Of a stretch of DNA of 61,050 nt, positions 8,019 through 17,120 are shown piece after piece. Positions within the stretch are counted from its first letter, which is position 1, and every line of letters begins with the position of its first letter. The stretch covers positions 1-61,050 of the forward strand of contig JBEDNN010000023.1 of NCBI GenBank assembly GCA_041170585.1. The letters run 5' to 3'. Origin of the DNA: JBDLSY01 sp041170585. GTDB lineage: Bacteria > Pseudomonadota > Gammaproteobacteria > Burkholderiales > Burkholderiaceae_C. Made by a program: the position numbers and the translations under genes. The notes below the pieces were generated by a model, which ran no database searches, was not told the origin of the DNA, and saw only the letters and a program-made list of their open reading frames with translations.

Positions 8019-8510
8019 ATGTCAAATATAACACACGCATCAAATATATCAAATATATCAGTCAATACTAAGTTATATGATATGTATGAACAAGATTTAT
8101 ATTTGTGGGGACAAGAACATATTAATCTACTAAAGCAAGGGCGTTTAAATGAAATAGATATAGAGCATTTAATTGAGGAAATAGAAGATATGGGACGCAG
8201 CCAACAACATGCAATATATAGTCATCAAGTTAATTTGATTATGCACTTATTAAAGTGGGATTATCAAAGTAATATTCAAAGCCATAGTTGGAAAACTAGT
8301 ATCCTTAATGCCCGTGTATGTATATCTCGTTTGATTAAAAATACGCCTAGTTTGCAAAGCACACCTTTAAAAAACTTAAACGATGCCTATGAAGATGCGC
8401 GTGAACTTGCATCTAATGAGACAGGTTTTGATATTAAAAATTTCCCAATAGTATGCCCCTATACTATAGAAGAGATACTTAATAAAAATTGGTTGCCTGT
8501 ATCTGACTAA
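8019..8510 (+). CDS. DUF29 family protein, copy 1
   Basis: A 163-residue cytosolic protein. The ATG at 8019 is preferred over an in-frame GTG at 8013 because AAGGAG sits 5 bases before it. The DUF29 core is clear: YEQDLYLWGQEHINLLKQGR, then HLIEEIEDMGRSQQHAIYSHQ, then LIMHLLKWDYQ, a basic SWKTSI helix, and CPYTIEEILNKNWLP at the end. A paralogue sits at 21465 in this window and shares these motifs. DUF29 proteins are all-helical and often multicopy in cyanobacteria and sulfur bacteria; no function is established. It stands alone between ispDF and purD. Confidence 0.9.
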   Translation: MSNITHASNISNISVNTKLYDMYEQDLYLWGQEHINLLKQGRLNEIDIEHLIEEIEDMGRSQQHAIYSHQVNLIMHLLKWDYQSNIQSHSWKTSILNARVCISRLIKNTPSLQSTPLKNLNDAYEDARELASNETGFDIKNFPIVCPYTIEEILNKNWLPVSD

Positions 8511-8594
8511 ATGAGTAAATAAAAAATAAGTAATATTAATACATCAAATACATTAAACATATTGGTTAATATATATTATAATTAATATATTACA

Positions 8595-8629
8595 ATTACA
8601 CATTACACATTACACATTACACATTACAC
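8595..8629. repeat. 7-bp tandem repeat upstream of purD
   Basis: Five perfect units of attacac end 16 bases before the purD start codon, so they occupy the place where promoter or leader sequence would be expected. Confidence 0.9.
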
Positions 8630-8645
8630 ATATTAATATACATTA

Positions 8646-9968
8646 ATGAATACACTCACTATAAAAACACATACCGTATTGGTTGTTGGTAATGGCGCAC
8701 GTGAACACGCTTTGGTATGGAAACTATTACAAAGCTCGCACGTTTCACAGGTATTCATTGCACCGGGTAATGGGGCTTATTTAAATATGCCTCGCGTAAC
8801 GCAATTATCTATTAAAGTAGATGATGTGTTTGCCTTGACACAAGCCGCACAAACTCACGGCATTACTTTTGCAGTGATTGGCCCTGAAGCCGCTTTAGAA
8901 ACAGGCATTGTTGATGTTTTGAAAACCATAGGCATTGCCGCATTCGGTCCTAATAAAAAAGCAGCTCAATTAGAAAGTTCCAAAGCTTTTGCTAAATATT
9001 TTATGCAAGATGCAGGTATCCCAACTGCACCGTTTGCGGTATTCGCGGATTACGATAAAGCACTTGAATTTATACGGACTAAACCATTTAATCAGCAAGG
9101 GGCTTGTGTGGTAAAAGCCGATGGTTTAGCTGCTGGAAAGGGTGTGGCCGTTTGTTTTGATTTATTACAAGCTGAAATAGCTTTAGCCCATATTATGCGT
9201 GACCAAGCGTATGGCTTGGCAGGGGCAAGCGTCGTAATTGAAGCCTTATTATCAGGACGAGAGATTTCTATATTGGCTTTTTGTGATGGTAAAACAGTCT
9301 CTCGTATGCCCGCAGCCCGCGACCATAAACGTTTATTAACCGGCGATTTAGGCCCTAATACGGGTGGAATGGGGGCATTTTCGCCTGTATTAGACATTAC
9401 GCCTGATTTATTAACGCAAATAGACCAACAAGTATTTGAACCATTTTTAGCACAACTTAAACAACAACAAATTGACTATTGTGGGGTCATTTATGCGGGA
9501 TTAATGATCGATACTTTACCCAACGGTGAACATAAAATAGGCGTTTTAGAGTTTAATACGCGGTTTGGTGACCCCGAAACTCAAGTATTAATGGGTTTAT
9601 TAAATGATGATCTATTGTCTATTATGCAAGCCTGTGTGGCAGGGACATTAGACCGCCGTACAATTCATTGGCATAACTATGCGTGTTTAACCGTAGTTAT
9701 GGCAGCCAGTGGTTATCCTGATGCCCCATTGGCAGGCAATACAATTAATTTACCCGCACAATTGCCTAACAATGTCGCGATATTTCAAGCAGGTACACTG
9801 CTTAAAAATGACCAACTATTGACCGCAGGTGGGCGTGTTTTATCAGTGACCGCATGGGGCGATACCGTTGCGAATGCACGTGATTCAGCCTATACGGTTG
9901 TCAATCAAATTTCTTTTCAAGGTGCGCAATACCGCACAGATATTTCTTTAACTCAAGGGCAGCAATAA
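8646..9968 (+). CDS. purD: Phosphoribosylamine-glycine ligase (GARS)
   Basis: A 440-residue ATP-grasp enzyme for the second step of purine synthesis, joining glycine to 5-phosphoribosylamine. Visible features are the N-domain VLVVGNGAREHALVWKL, AIGPEAALETG-type loop, the ATP-grasp lysines in VVKADGLAAGKGV, the AARDHKRLLTGDLGPNTGGMGAFSP signature, and metal-binding EFNTRFGDPETQ. The length is normal. It is first in purD-purM-purN; purM starts 2 bases after its stop. Confidence 0.96.
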   Translation: MNTLTIKTHTVLVVGNGAREHALVWKLLQSSHVSQVFIAPGNGAYLNMPRVTQLSIKVDDVFALTQAAQTHGITFAVIGPEAALETGIVDVLKTIGIAAFGPNKKAAQLESSKAFAKYFMQDAGIPTAPFAVFADYDKALEFIRTKPFNQQGACVVKADGLAAGKGVAVCFDLLQAEIALAHIMRDQAYGLAGASVVIEALLSGREISILAFCDGKTVSRMPAARDHKRLLTGDLGPNTGGMGAFSPVLDITPDLLTQIDQQVFEPFLAQLKQQQIDYCGVIYAGLMIDTLPNGEHKIGVLEFNTRFGDPETQVLMGLLNDDLLSIMQACVAGTLDRRTIHWHNYACLTVVMAASGYPDAPLAGNTINLPAQLPNNVAIFQAGTLLKNDQLLTAGGRVLSVTAWGDTVANARDSAYTVVNQISFQGAQYRTDISLTQGQQ

Positions 9969-9970
9969 CA

Positions 9971-11092
9971 ATGAATCAAATAACAACTTCAAATGAATCT
10001 GAATCTAAATATGCCGCCGCAGGTGTCAGTATTGCCGAAGGAGACCGCGCTGTAGAACTAATGAAAGCAGCGGTTAAAGCCACTTATACGCCTGCCGTAT
10101 TAGCGGGGATTGGTGCATTTGGTGGCATGATTGATGTGTCTAGCTTGAAAAATATGGCACAACCTGTCTTGGTTGCTTCAACTGATGGTGTGGGTACTAA
10201 AACGATGATTGCTAGTGCGATGCAACGCTGGAATACAGTGGGGGCTGACTTAGTTAATCACAGTGTGAATGATATTTTGGTACAAGGCGGTGAGCCTTTA
10301 TTTTTTATGGATTATGTTGCCGCTGCTAAACTAGATGCAACAAAAGTTGCCGAGATTGTGGGCGGTATGGCCATTGCTTGTAAAACATTGGGCTGTGTAT
10401 TATTGGGCGGTGAAACAGCTGAAATGCCTGGTGTTTACCACGAAGGACACTGGGACGTTGCGGGTACGATTGTGGGTGTAGTTGATAAGGCTAATGCCCT
10501 TGATGGCAGTAAAATTAAAGCAGGTGATGTCTTATTAGCTTTGCCTTCAAGTGGTTTACATACCAATGGTTACAGTTTGGCACGTTATGTATTAAAAGAT
10601 TTAGATTGGACTATTCCTGTTCAAGAATTAATGGCACAGGGGAAGATACCCACTTATACTGATTTAACGCCTGCACAACAAGCACAAATCCACCATTCAT
10701 TGGGTGATTTATTGTTGGCGGTTCATGTAGCTTATTTGCAGCCTTATAAACAGTTGTTAGCAGCGGGTGTAGCGATTCACGGTATGGTACATATCACTGG
10801 AGGTGGTGTAACAGAAAATGTACCCCGTGTGTTGCCTGAAGGTTTAACGGCACACATTAATTTTGGTTCATGGGCAGTGCCTTTGATTTTTGAATTAATC
10901 GCCCGTATTGGTCAAGTGAGTCGTACTGAACAAATGCAAGTGTTTAATATGGGTATTGGTATGTTAATTGCTGTACCACAAACTGATATTGTCAAGGCTC
11001 ATACGGCTTTAGGTGAGGGGTTTATTTATACGGTGGGTCAAGTATCGCCTCGTTTGGCTGATATGTCAGCGGTTAATATTGTAGGTTTATAA
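9971..11092 (+). CDS. purM: Phosphoribosylformylglycinamidine cyclo-ligase (AIR synthetase)
   Basis: A 373-residue ATP-dependent enzyme forming aminoimidazole ribotide, with the AIRS N-terminal domain (YAAAGVSIAEGDRAVELMK, STDGVGTKTMIA, DLVNHSVNDILVQGGEPLFFMDYVA) and a C-terminal domain containing GLHTNGYSLAR and HITGGGVTENVPRVLP. It is slightly longer than the usual ~345-350 residues because of an N-terminal extension. The start follows the purD stop by two bases and purN begins one base after its own stop, so the three genes form a tight operon. Confidence 0.96.
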   Translation: MNQITTSNESESKYAAAGVSIAEGDRAVELMKAAVKATYTPAVLAGIGAFGGMIDVSSLKNMAQPVLVASTDGVGTKTMIASAMQRWNTVGADLVNHSVNDILVQGGEPLFFMDYVAAAKLDATKVAEIVGGMAIACKTLGCVLLGGETAEMPGVYHEGHWDVAGTIVGVVDKANALDGSKIKAGDVLLALPSSGLHTNGYSLARYVLKDLDWTIPVQELMAQGKIPTYTDLTPAQQAQIHHSLGDLLLAVHVAYLQPYKQLLAAGVAIHGMVHITGGGVTENVPRVLPEGLTAHINFGSWAVPLIFELIARIGQVSRTEQMQVFNMGIGMLIAVPQTDIVKAHTALGEGFIYTVGQVSPRLADMSAVNIVGL

Positions 11093-11093
11093 C

Positions 11094-11759
11094 ATGACAG
11101 GGCAGTCAATCTCCGCGAAAGGTATGCCTGCCTTACACCCCCGTTTATATAAAATTGTTGTACTCATTTCAGGCAGTGGTAGCAATTTAAAAGCTTTAAT
11201 TGATGCCCAAGCCGTGGGGCAGTTAGGCAATACTGAAATTATTGCGGTACTGAGTAACCGTACCAATGCGGGTGGCTTAAAGCATGCCAATAATGCGGGT
11301 ATCGCAACAAATATATTTAATTTAAATGCTTTTTGTGGCGGTAAAGAATACATTACACCTGATTTACGTAGGGCTTATGATACGGAATTAGCCTCAATAT
11401 TAAACGCATTTAATGCCGATTTAATTGTTTTGGCAGGCTGGATGCACATTTTTAGCGCTGATTTTTTAAACCATATTATTCCGCCTGTGATTAACTTACA
11501 CCCTGCATTGCCAGGGCAGTTTGCAGGCGCGCATGGTATTGACGACGCTTATGCTGCTTGGAAAGCGGGTCATATTACGCATACAGGGTGTATGATTCAT
11601 GAAGTCATTGAAGAGGTTGATGCAGGTAAAGTGATTGCAACAGAAATAGTGCCGTGTATTGCAGGAGATACTTTAGATGATTTAAAAGAAAGAATACACG
11701 TTGCTGAACATATATTAATTGTTCGGGCAGTCCGTGAGTATTTTTTATACTATAAATAA
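11094..11759 (+). CDS. purN: Phosphoribosylglycinamide formyltransferase 1
   Basis: A 221-residue folate-dependent GAR transformylase. It shows the nucleotide-binding VVLISGSGSNLKALIDA, the catalytic Asn-x-His in VINLHPALPGQF, and the catalytic Asp in EEVDAGKVI. The HPALPGQFAGAHGIDDAY wording differs from the common bacterial HPSLLPxFxGL form and resembles the variant found in yeast-type PurN domains and some bacteria. Translation starts one base after the purM stop. The first 18 residues are an extension before the conserved fold. Confidence 0.93.
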   Translation: MTGQSISAKGMPALHPRLYKIVVLISGSGSNLKALIDAQAVGQLGNTEIIAVLSNRTNAGGLKHANNAGIATNIFNLNAFCGGKEYITPDLRRAYDTELASILNAFNADLIVLAGWMHIFSADFLNHIIPPVINLHPALPGQFAGAHGIDDAYAAWKAGHITHTGCMIHEVIEEVDAGKVIATEIVPCIAGDTLDDLKERIHVAEHILIVRAVREYFLYYK

Positions 11760-11851
11760 GTATAAGTATCAGTGAATATAAAATAAGTATAAATATAAGT
11801 ATAGGTATAGATAAGTTGTAATATCTATTTAAATATTTTTGAATAAAAGAA

Positions 11852-12883
11852 GTGGTTAATGTGAAGCAAAATAAATTATTTGATACGATTTTTGATGCTG
11901 ATAGTATAGAAGATAAGAATATGCTTCATTTAAAGGAATGGCGTTTCATTGACTTATTTGCGGGTATTGGTGGTATACGTTTACCTTTTACTGAATTAGG
12001 GGCTCAGTGTGTGTTTACTTCAGAATGGGATAAGCATGCACAACAAACATATTTACAAAATTACGGGCATTTACCCGCAGGTGATATTACTCAAATTAAC
12101 GAAATAAATATTCCAAATTTTGACTTGTTATTAGCAGGATTTCCGTGTCAGCCTTTTTCGAATGCTGGATATAAAAAAGGCTTTGAAGACACACGCGGAA
12201 CATTGTTCTTTGATATATGTCGCATTATTAAACAACATAAACCTAAAGTATTATTACTTGAAAATGTTAAAGGATTTAAAGGACACGATAAGGGTAAAAC
12301 CTTTCAAATTGTGATTGATTCTTTGTCTGATTTAGGTTATTCAAGTTATCATCAAATCTTGAATGCTAAACATTTTGGTGTACCACAAAATAGAGAGCGG
12401 ATTTTTATTGTATCTTTTTTAAATACGTATTATCAACACAATGAACAGTTTTATTTTCCACAATCAATAGATAATTCAACAAAGGTATCTGATATTTTAG
12501 AACCAAAACTTATTGATTCAAAATACACTCTGTCTGATAAATTATGGGCTGGGCATCAGCGGCGTAAATTAGCACATAAAGCCAATGGTAATGGCTTTGG
12601 ATATTCATTATTTAATAGTGATTCCAGTTATACCAGTACTATTTCAGCAAGATATTATAAAGATGGTTCTGAAATTTTAATTGAACAAGCTAACAAAAAT
12701 CCAAGAAAACTAACACCGCGTGAAGCCGCCCGTTTACAAGGATTTCCAGATAGTTTCAAGCTGCCATTGAGTGATAACCAAGCCTATAAACAATTTGGAA
12801 ATTCTGTAGCAGTCCCTGTAATTCGTGCGATTGCCAAACAAATTGCATTAACTAATTATTTCTATTGTGAATTAAAAAAATAA
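11852..12883 (+). CDS. DNA cytosine-5 methyltransferase (candidate defence modification enzyme)
   Basis: A 343-residue C5 methyltransferase with motifs in canonical order: motif I FIDLFAGIGGIR (about 32-43), motif IV GFPCQPFSNAG with nucleophile C99, motif VI LLENVKGFKGHD, motif VIII VPQNRERIFIV, motif IX RKLTPREAARLQGFP, and motif X QFGNSVAVPVI. The target recognition region is short. The start is uncertain: GTG at 11852, GTG at 11861 or ATG at 11924 (MLHLKEW). The last still includes motif I. A DUF262/DUF1524 nuclease-like gene begins 46 bases downstream on the same strand, which suggests a two-gene modification-plus-effector unit inserted between purN and serC. The recognition sequence cannot be read from the protein. 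Confidence 0.92.
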   Translation: MVNVKQNKLFDTIFDADSIEDKNMLHLKEWRFIDLFAGIGGIRLPFTELGAQCVFTSEWDKHAQQTYLQNYGHLPAGDITQINEINIPNFDLLLAGFPCQPFSNAGYKKGFEDTRGTLFFDICRIIKQHKPKVLLLENVKGFKGHDKGKTFQIVIDSLSDLGYSSYHQILNAKHFGVPQNRERIFIVSFLNTYYQHNEQFYFPQSIDNSTKVSDILEPKLIDSKYTLSDKLWAGHQRRKLAHKANGNGFGYSLFNSDSSYTSTISARYYKDGSEILIEQANKNPRKLTPREAARLQGFPDSFKLPLSDNQAYKQFGNSVAVPVIRAIAKQIALTNYFYCELKK

Positions 12884-12929
12884 TAACAATCAATAACAAT
12901 TAATAATAAACATTAATAATAAATAATTT

Positions 12930-15014
12930 ATGAAAGCAAATGAAACTAAAGTCAATGAGTTTTTAGCAAAAAATAAAATTGCGTTTACTATTCCAGTTTA
13001 TCAAAGAAATTATGATTGGACAGTGTCGCAATGCAAACAATTGTTTTACGATGTGATTGAAGTGGGGCAAGATGAGCAAATTAATGCACATTTTATTGGT
13101 AGTATCGTCTATGTTCACGATGGTATTTATAGTGCATCAGGTTTAAGTGAATTGACTATTATTGATGGGCAGCAACGGCTAACCACTATCACTTTAATGT
13201 ATATTGCACTTTATCAACTTGCAAAAAAAATAAACAACGAAGCATTAGCGGCTGAAATCAGTGAGACGTATTTGATTAATAAGTTTTTGCCTGAAGAACA
13301 AAAAATAAAATTAAAACTCACTGAAAATAATAAAGCAGCACTTCAACATATATTAAATTCGTTTGATGGCGAAACGTTTAAAAGCTATTCTAGAATTATT
13401 GAGAATTTTACTTATTTTAAGTCGGTTATTAATATAAATAATTTTGAAATTGTTCAACGCGGACTTTCAAAATTAATGTTTGTAGACATTGCGTTAGATA
13501 GAGAAAAAGACAATCCGCAAAGAATTTTTGAAAGTTTAAATTCAACAGGGCTTGAGTTGTCTCAAGCCGATTTAATCAGAAACTATATTTTGATGGGCTT
13601 AAAACCTGAAGATCAAGAACGAATTTATAAGCAATATTGGCAAGTCATTGAAAAATATGCAACAGATGAAATGACTAATCAAACAAAAATATCAGAATTT
13701 ATTCGTGATTACTTAACGCTTAAAAATAAAGAAATTCCAAATAAAGACAAGGTATATGTTGAATTTAAAAAGAAAAATCCGACTTCTAACATTGAACAAT
13801 TAGAATATGTTTTGAGGGAATTAAAATCTTTAGTCAAGCATTACAATAAATTACTTAATCCAAAAAATGAATCAGATAAACATATACGTATACAGCTTGA
13901 GTATATGAATAGATTAGAAATAAATGTTGCATTTCCTTTTTTAATCAAAGTGTATGAAGATTTTGCAATTCAAACGATTGATAAAAATACTTTTATTTTA
14001 GTGTTATCCACGGTTCAATCTTTTGTGTTTAGGCGTTTTATTGTGGGTTTGCCGACCAATGCACTCAATAAAATATTTATGGGCTTATATGACAAAGTAG
14101 AACCTAATAACTACTTATCTTCAATTCAAAAGTACTTGTTACAAAAACCAGGCGTACAGCGTTTTCCAAAAAATAATGAAATAATAAAAGCACTTGAAGA
14201 GAAAGATGTTTATAACATTAAACCTAAAAACCGTACTTATTTATTTGAACGGCTTGAAAATTTTCAAAACAAGGAATTAGTGATTATTGAAGGCAATACT
14301 GATATTACGATTGAACACATTTTTCCACAAAATCCTGACCCACAATGGAAAATTGAGCTAGGTATAGAAGAATACAATTTAATTAAGGATTGTTATCTTA
14401 ATACCATTGGGAATTTAACTTTTTCAGGCAACAATGGAAAATTGAGCAACAAACCTTTTCTTGATAAAAAAGAAATGAATATTGATGGTAAAGAACAAGG
14501 TTACACATTTAGCCGACTTTGGTTAAACAGAGGCTTAAAAGAAAAAACACAATGGAATCAAGCTGCAATTAAAGAACGAGCCAGCATTATTACAAAACGC
14601 TTCATAAACATTTGGTCTATTCCTGATATTGATATTGCACTTGAAGAAAAAAATGATGAGATTAATATTTTTGATGCTGAAGATCCAAAACATAAAAAAT
14701 TAGAATACGCTACGTTTTGCGGTCAAAAAATAGAATCTAAAACTGTGACTGAATTTTATGTTGCTATTATTCAAAAGCTATTTGAATTACAACCCGAATC
14801 ATTTATTGAGACAGACTTAGGCCGTAAGCTAAAAATATCATCAAATATTAATGACTACGGCAATTTAAAATACGCACAATTACCAAACAACTATTTACAA
14901 AATAACTATTTTATCCTTACAAATACCAGTAGTTCTGATAAATTTGAAAAAATTAAATACACTTTAAGTGTATTAGGTTTTGAAGACAAGTTAATGATTA
15001 AATATGAAGATTAA
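12930..15014 (+). CDS. DUF262-DUF1524 (GmrSD/SspE-like) nuclease-family protein with extra C-terminal domain
   Basis: A 694-residue protein. The N-terminal DUF262 (ParB-like NTPase fold) has VYQRNYDW (23-30) and IIDGQQRLTT (77-86), the motif that in GmrS and SspE binds and hydrolyses nucleotide. The DUF1524 His-Me finger nuclease follows: IEHIFPQ with H463, then NTIGNLTF (491-498) and NNGKLSNKPF (501-510). The last ~100 residues (from about KLEYATFCGQKIESK) resemble a DUF5655-type domain. Related proteins restrict phage DNA either because it is modified (GmrSD, type IV) or guided by a host mark (SspE with phosphorothioate). Here the partner is an m5C methyltransferase. The gene is visibly A-richer than its neighbours, consistent with transfer. 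Confidence 0.88.
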   Translation: MKANETKVNEFLAKNKIAFTIPVYQRNYDWTVSQCKQLFYDVIEVGQDEQINAHFIGSIVYVHDGIYSASGLSELTIIDGQQRLTTITLMYIALYQLAKKINNEALAAEISETYLINKFLPEEQKIKLKLTENNKAALQHILNSFDGETFKSYSRIIENFTYFKSVININNFEIVQRGLSKLMFVDIALDREKDNPQRIFESLNSTGLELSQADLIRNYILMGLKPEDQERIYKQYWQVIEKYATDEMTNQTKISEFIRDYLTLKNKEIPNKDKVYVEFKKKNPTSNIEQLEYVLRELKSLVKHYNKLLNPKNESDKHIRIQLEYMNRLEINVAFPFLIKVYEDFAIQTIDKNTFILVLSTVQSFVFRRFIVGLPTNALNKIFMGLYDKVEPNNYLSSIQKYLLQKPGVQRFPKNNEIIKALEEKDVYNIKPKNRTYLFERLENFQNKELVIIEGNTDITIEHIFPQNPDPQWKIELGIEEYNLIKDCYLNTIGNLTFSGNNGKLSNKPFLDKKEMNIDGKEQGYTFSRLWLNRGLKEKTQWNQAAIKERASIITKRFINIWSIPDIDIALEEKNDEINIFDAEDPKHKKLEYATFCGQKIESKTVTEFYVAIIQKLFELQPESFIETDLGRKLKISSNINDYGNLKYAQLPNNYLQNNYFILTNTSSSDKFEKIKYTLSVLGFEDKLMIKYED

Positions 15015-15113
15015 ATATGGTAATTAAATTACCTTTAAAATAATTACTTAATTACTTACCTAACTACTTCCTTCTTCTTATTTTTATTTTTTGTTGTGAT
15101 GGGTTGATTATTT

Positions 15114-16238
15114 ATGCTTAATACTTTTAAAAAACGGCCTTACAATTTTTCACCGGGGCCTGCTGCATTGCCGCAATCTGTTTTAGAACGTGCGGCCAGC
15201 GAGATGCTTGATTACCGTGGGACAGGTATGAGTGTGATGGAAATGTCGCATCGCAGTCAATTGTTTATGGATATCTACCACCACGCCCACGACAGTATAC
15301 GTAAACTGTTGAACGTGCCAACTAATTATCGCATTTTATTTCTTCAAGGTGGTAGTATCGGTGAAACGGCTATTGTCCCACTTAATTTGCTGGGCAATAA
15401 CTCGCAAGCCGATTATGTGATTACGGGTAATTGGAGTGAAAAAGCCTATAAAGAGGCTAAAAAATATGGTGATATTCATATAGCAGCCAGTAATTTAAAC
15501 CCTTTAACTACACCAACACAGCACCTAGCAGCAGGTACTTATATGCCTGCGGTAGACACTTGGCAAATACGCTCTAATAGTGCTTATGTGCATTATTGTG
15601 ATAATGAAACTATTCAAGGTTTGGAGTTTTTTACGCCGCCTAACACGGGCAATGTGATTCAGGTTGTAGATGCTTGCAGCAACTTATTTAGCCGTCCAGT
15701 GGACATTTCGCGTTATGGGGTGGTGTATGCCAGTGCTCAAAAAAACATTGGTCCAGCAGGCTTAACTGTAGTCATTGTGCGTGATGATTTATTGAATCAA
15801 GCCCAGCAGCAGTGTCCTAGTGCTTTTAGCTACCGTTTGGCCGCTGATAATGACAGTATGTACAACACGCCGCCTACTTATGCTTTGTACATGGCAGGTT
15901 TAGTCTTTGATTGGATGGTTGAACAGGGCGGGTTAGTGGCACTGGCACAACAAAATGATGCCAAAGCAGCTTGTTTATATCAAGCTATTGACAATAGCCA
16001 TTTTTATGAAAACCGCATTGATGTCACTTGCCGTAGCCGTATGAATATTCCATTTTATTTGGCAGATGAGTCTTTAAATGACGCTTTTTTAGCAGGTGCT
16101 CAAGATGCAGGATTGCTACAATTAAAAGGTCATAAAATAGTCGGCGGTATGCGTGCGTCTTTGTATAACCCAACGCCAATTGAGGCCGTACACACGCTTA
16201 TTGCGTATATGCAAACATTTGAAAAAAGCAAAACATAG
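15114..16238 (+). CDS. serC: Phosphoserine aminotransferase
   Basis: A 374-residue PLP-dependent class V aminotransferase making 3-phosphoserine for serine synthesis and also serving pyridoxine synthesis. It begins with the conserved YNFSPGPAALPQSVL, contains GTGMSVMEMSHRS and the PLP-lysine region YASAQKNIGPAGLTVVI, and ends with GGMRASLYNPTPIEAV. The length is slightly above the usual ~360. It follows the methyltransferase/nuclease pair and is convergent with the ABC permease gene. The gap (16239-16329) contains a weak inverted repeat, aaaccataaa/tttatgggttt, which may terminate both. Confidence 0.95.
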   Translation: MLNTFKKRPYNFSPGPAALPQSVLERAASEMLDYRGTGMSVMEMSHRSQLFMDIYHHAHDSIRKLLNVPTNYRILFLQGGSIGETAIVPLNLLGNNSQADYVITGNWSEKAYKEAKKYGDIHIAASNLNPLTTPTQHLAAGTYMPAVDTWQIRSNSAYVHYCDNETIQGLEFFTPPNTGNVIQVVDACSNLFSRPVDISRYGVVYASAQKNIGPAGLTVVIVRDDLLNQAQQQCPSAFSYRLAADNDSMYNTPPTYALYMAGLVFDWMVEQGGLVALAQQNDAKAACLYQAIDNSHFYENRIDVTCRSRMNIPFYLADESLNDAFLAGAQDAGLLQLKGHKIVGGMRASLYNPTPIEAVHTLIAYMQTFEKSKT

Positions 16239-16329
16239 ATTAAAAATAAAAACATGAATTATCGGTAGTGGTGAAACCATAAAATGACATAAAATGATTT
16301 CAGTAAGCCGTTTATGGGTTTGTGTTGTG

Positions 16330-17100
16330 TTAAGAACGCAGTTTATAACTGGTGCTTAACATACGTAAAGCAACACCACTACACACCATTAAAGCAACCA
16401 GTCCTGCACTTAGACTAAGCCACGGCTTAATGTCGCTAATACCAAAAAATCCAAAACGAAATCCATCAATTAAGTAAAACAAAGGGTTAGCATGTGAAAT
16501 AGTTTGCCAAAAGGCAGGTAGACTATTGATGCTATAAAATACACCTGACAAAAATGTAGCAGGCATAATAATAAAGTTTTGAAACACAGCCATTTGGTCA
16601 AATTTTTCAGCCCATAATCCTGCGATAACGCCCAGGCAACCCATGATAGCACTGCTAAGTAGGGCAAAAGTGAGTACCCACAAAATATTGTATAGGGGCA
16701 ATTGGCTAAAAAATAAAGTACATATCCCAACTCCAACCCCAACTGCCAAACCACGTACCATTGATGCCCCCACATAAGCGATAAAAAACTCCCAATGTGC
16801 TAAAGGTGGCAACAGCATAAACACCATATTACCCATCACTTTACTTTGAATTAAGCTAGATGAAGCATTGGCAAAGGCGTTTTGTAAAATACTCATCATA
16901 ATTAAACCGGGAATAAGAAAGGCGGTATAGCCTATATTAGGATAAACCTCCACACGATTTTCTAATACATGGGCAAAAATCATTAAATACAGTACAGCAG
17001 TTAAAATAGGTGCAGCAACTGTTTGAAAGGCAACTTTCCAAAAACGTAGTATCTCTTTTCGAAACAAAGTGTACGAAGCAACCGTATTAAATGGGTTCAT
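16330..17100 (-). CDS. ABC-2 type transporter permease (YadH/NodJ-like)
   Basis: A 256-residue inner-membrane protein with about six hydrophobic segments and the ABC-2 signature region around the Asn-Pro-Phe-rich end (ISHANPLFYLIDGFRFGFFGISD). It should pair with a NodI/YadG-type ATPase. None is adjacent, but a fitting one lies at 28079-29020 on the other strand. In many betaproteobacteria the two are adjacent and precede bolA-murA-hisG-hisD, so the pair appears split here. It is transcribed after dnaX with a 20-base gap. The substrate is unknown. Confidence 0.85.
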   Translation of the reverse strand: MNPFNTVASYTLFRKEILRFWKVAFQTVAAPILTAVLYLMIFAHVLENRVEVYPNIGYTAFLIPGLIMMSILQNAFANASSSLIQSKVMGNMVFMLLPPLAHWEFFIAYVGASMVRGLAVGVGVGICTLFFSQLPLYNILWVLTFALLSSAIMGCLGVIAGLWAEKFDQMAVFQNFIIMPATFLSGVFYSINSLPAFWQTISHANPLFYLIDGFRFGFFGISDIKPWLSLSAGLVALMVCSGVALRMLSTSYKLRS

Positions 17101-17120
17101 AAATTAATTCCTTGGTATAA

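Noticed and set aside
5500..8630. Regular short repeats in spacers as possible CRISPR arrays
   Set aside because: Units are 7-9 bp and directly adjacent without spacers; no cas genes are present.
11852..12883. Housekeeping Dcm methyltransferase
   Set aside because: It has no vsr neighbour and is linked to a DUF262/DUF1524 gene, so a defence role is more likely than a Dcm role.
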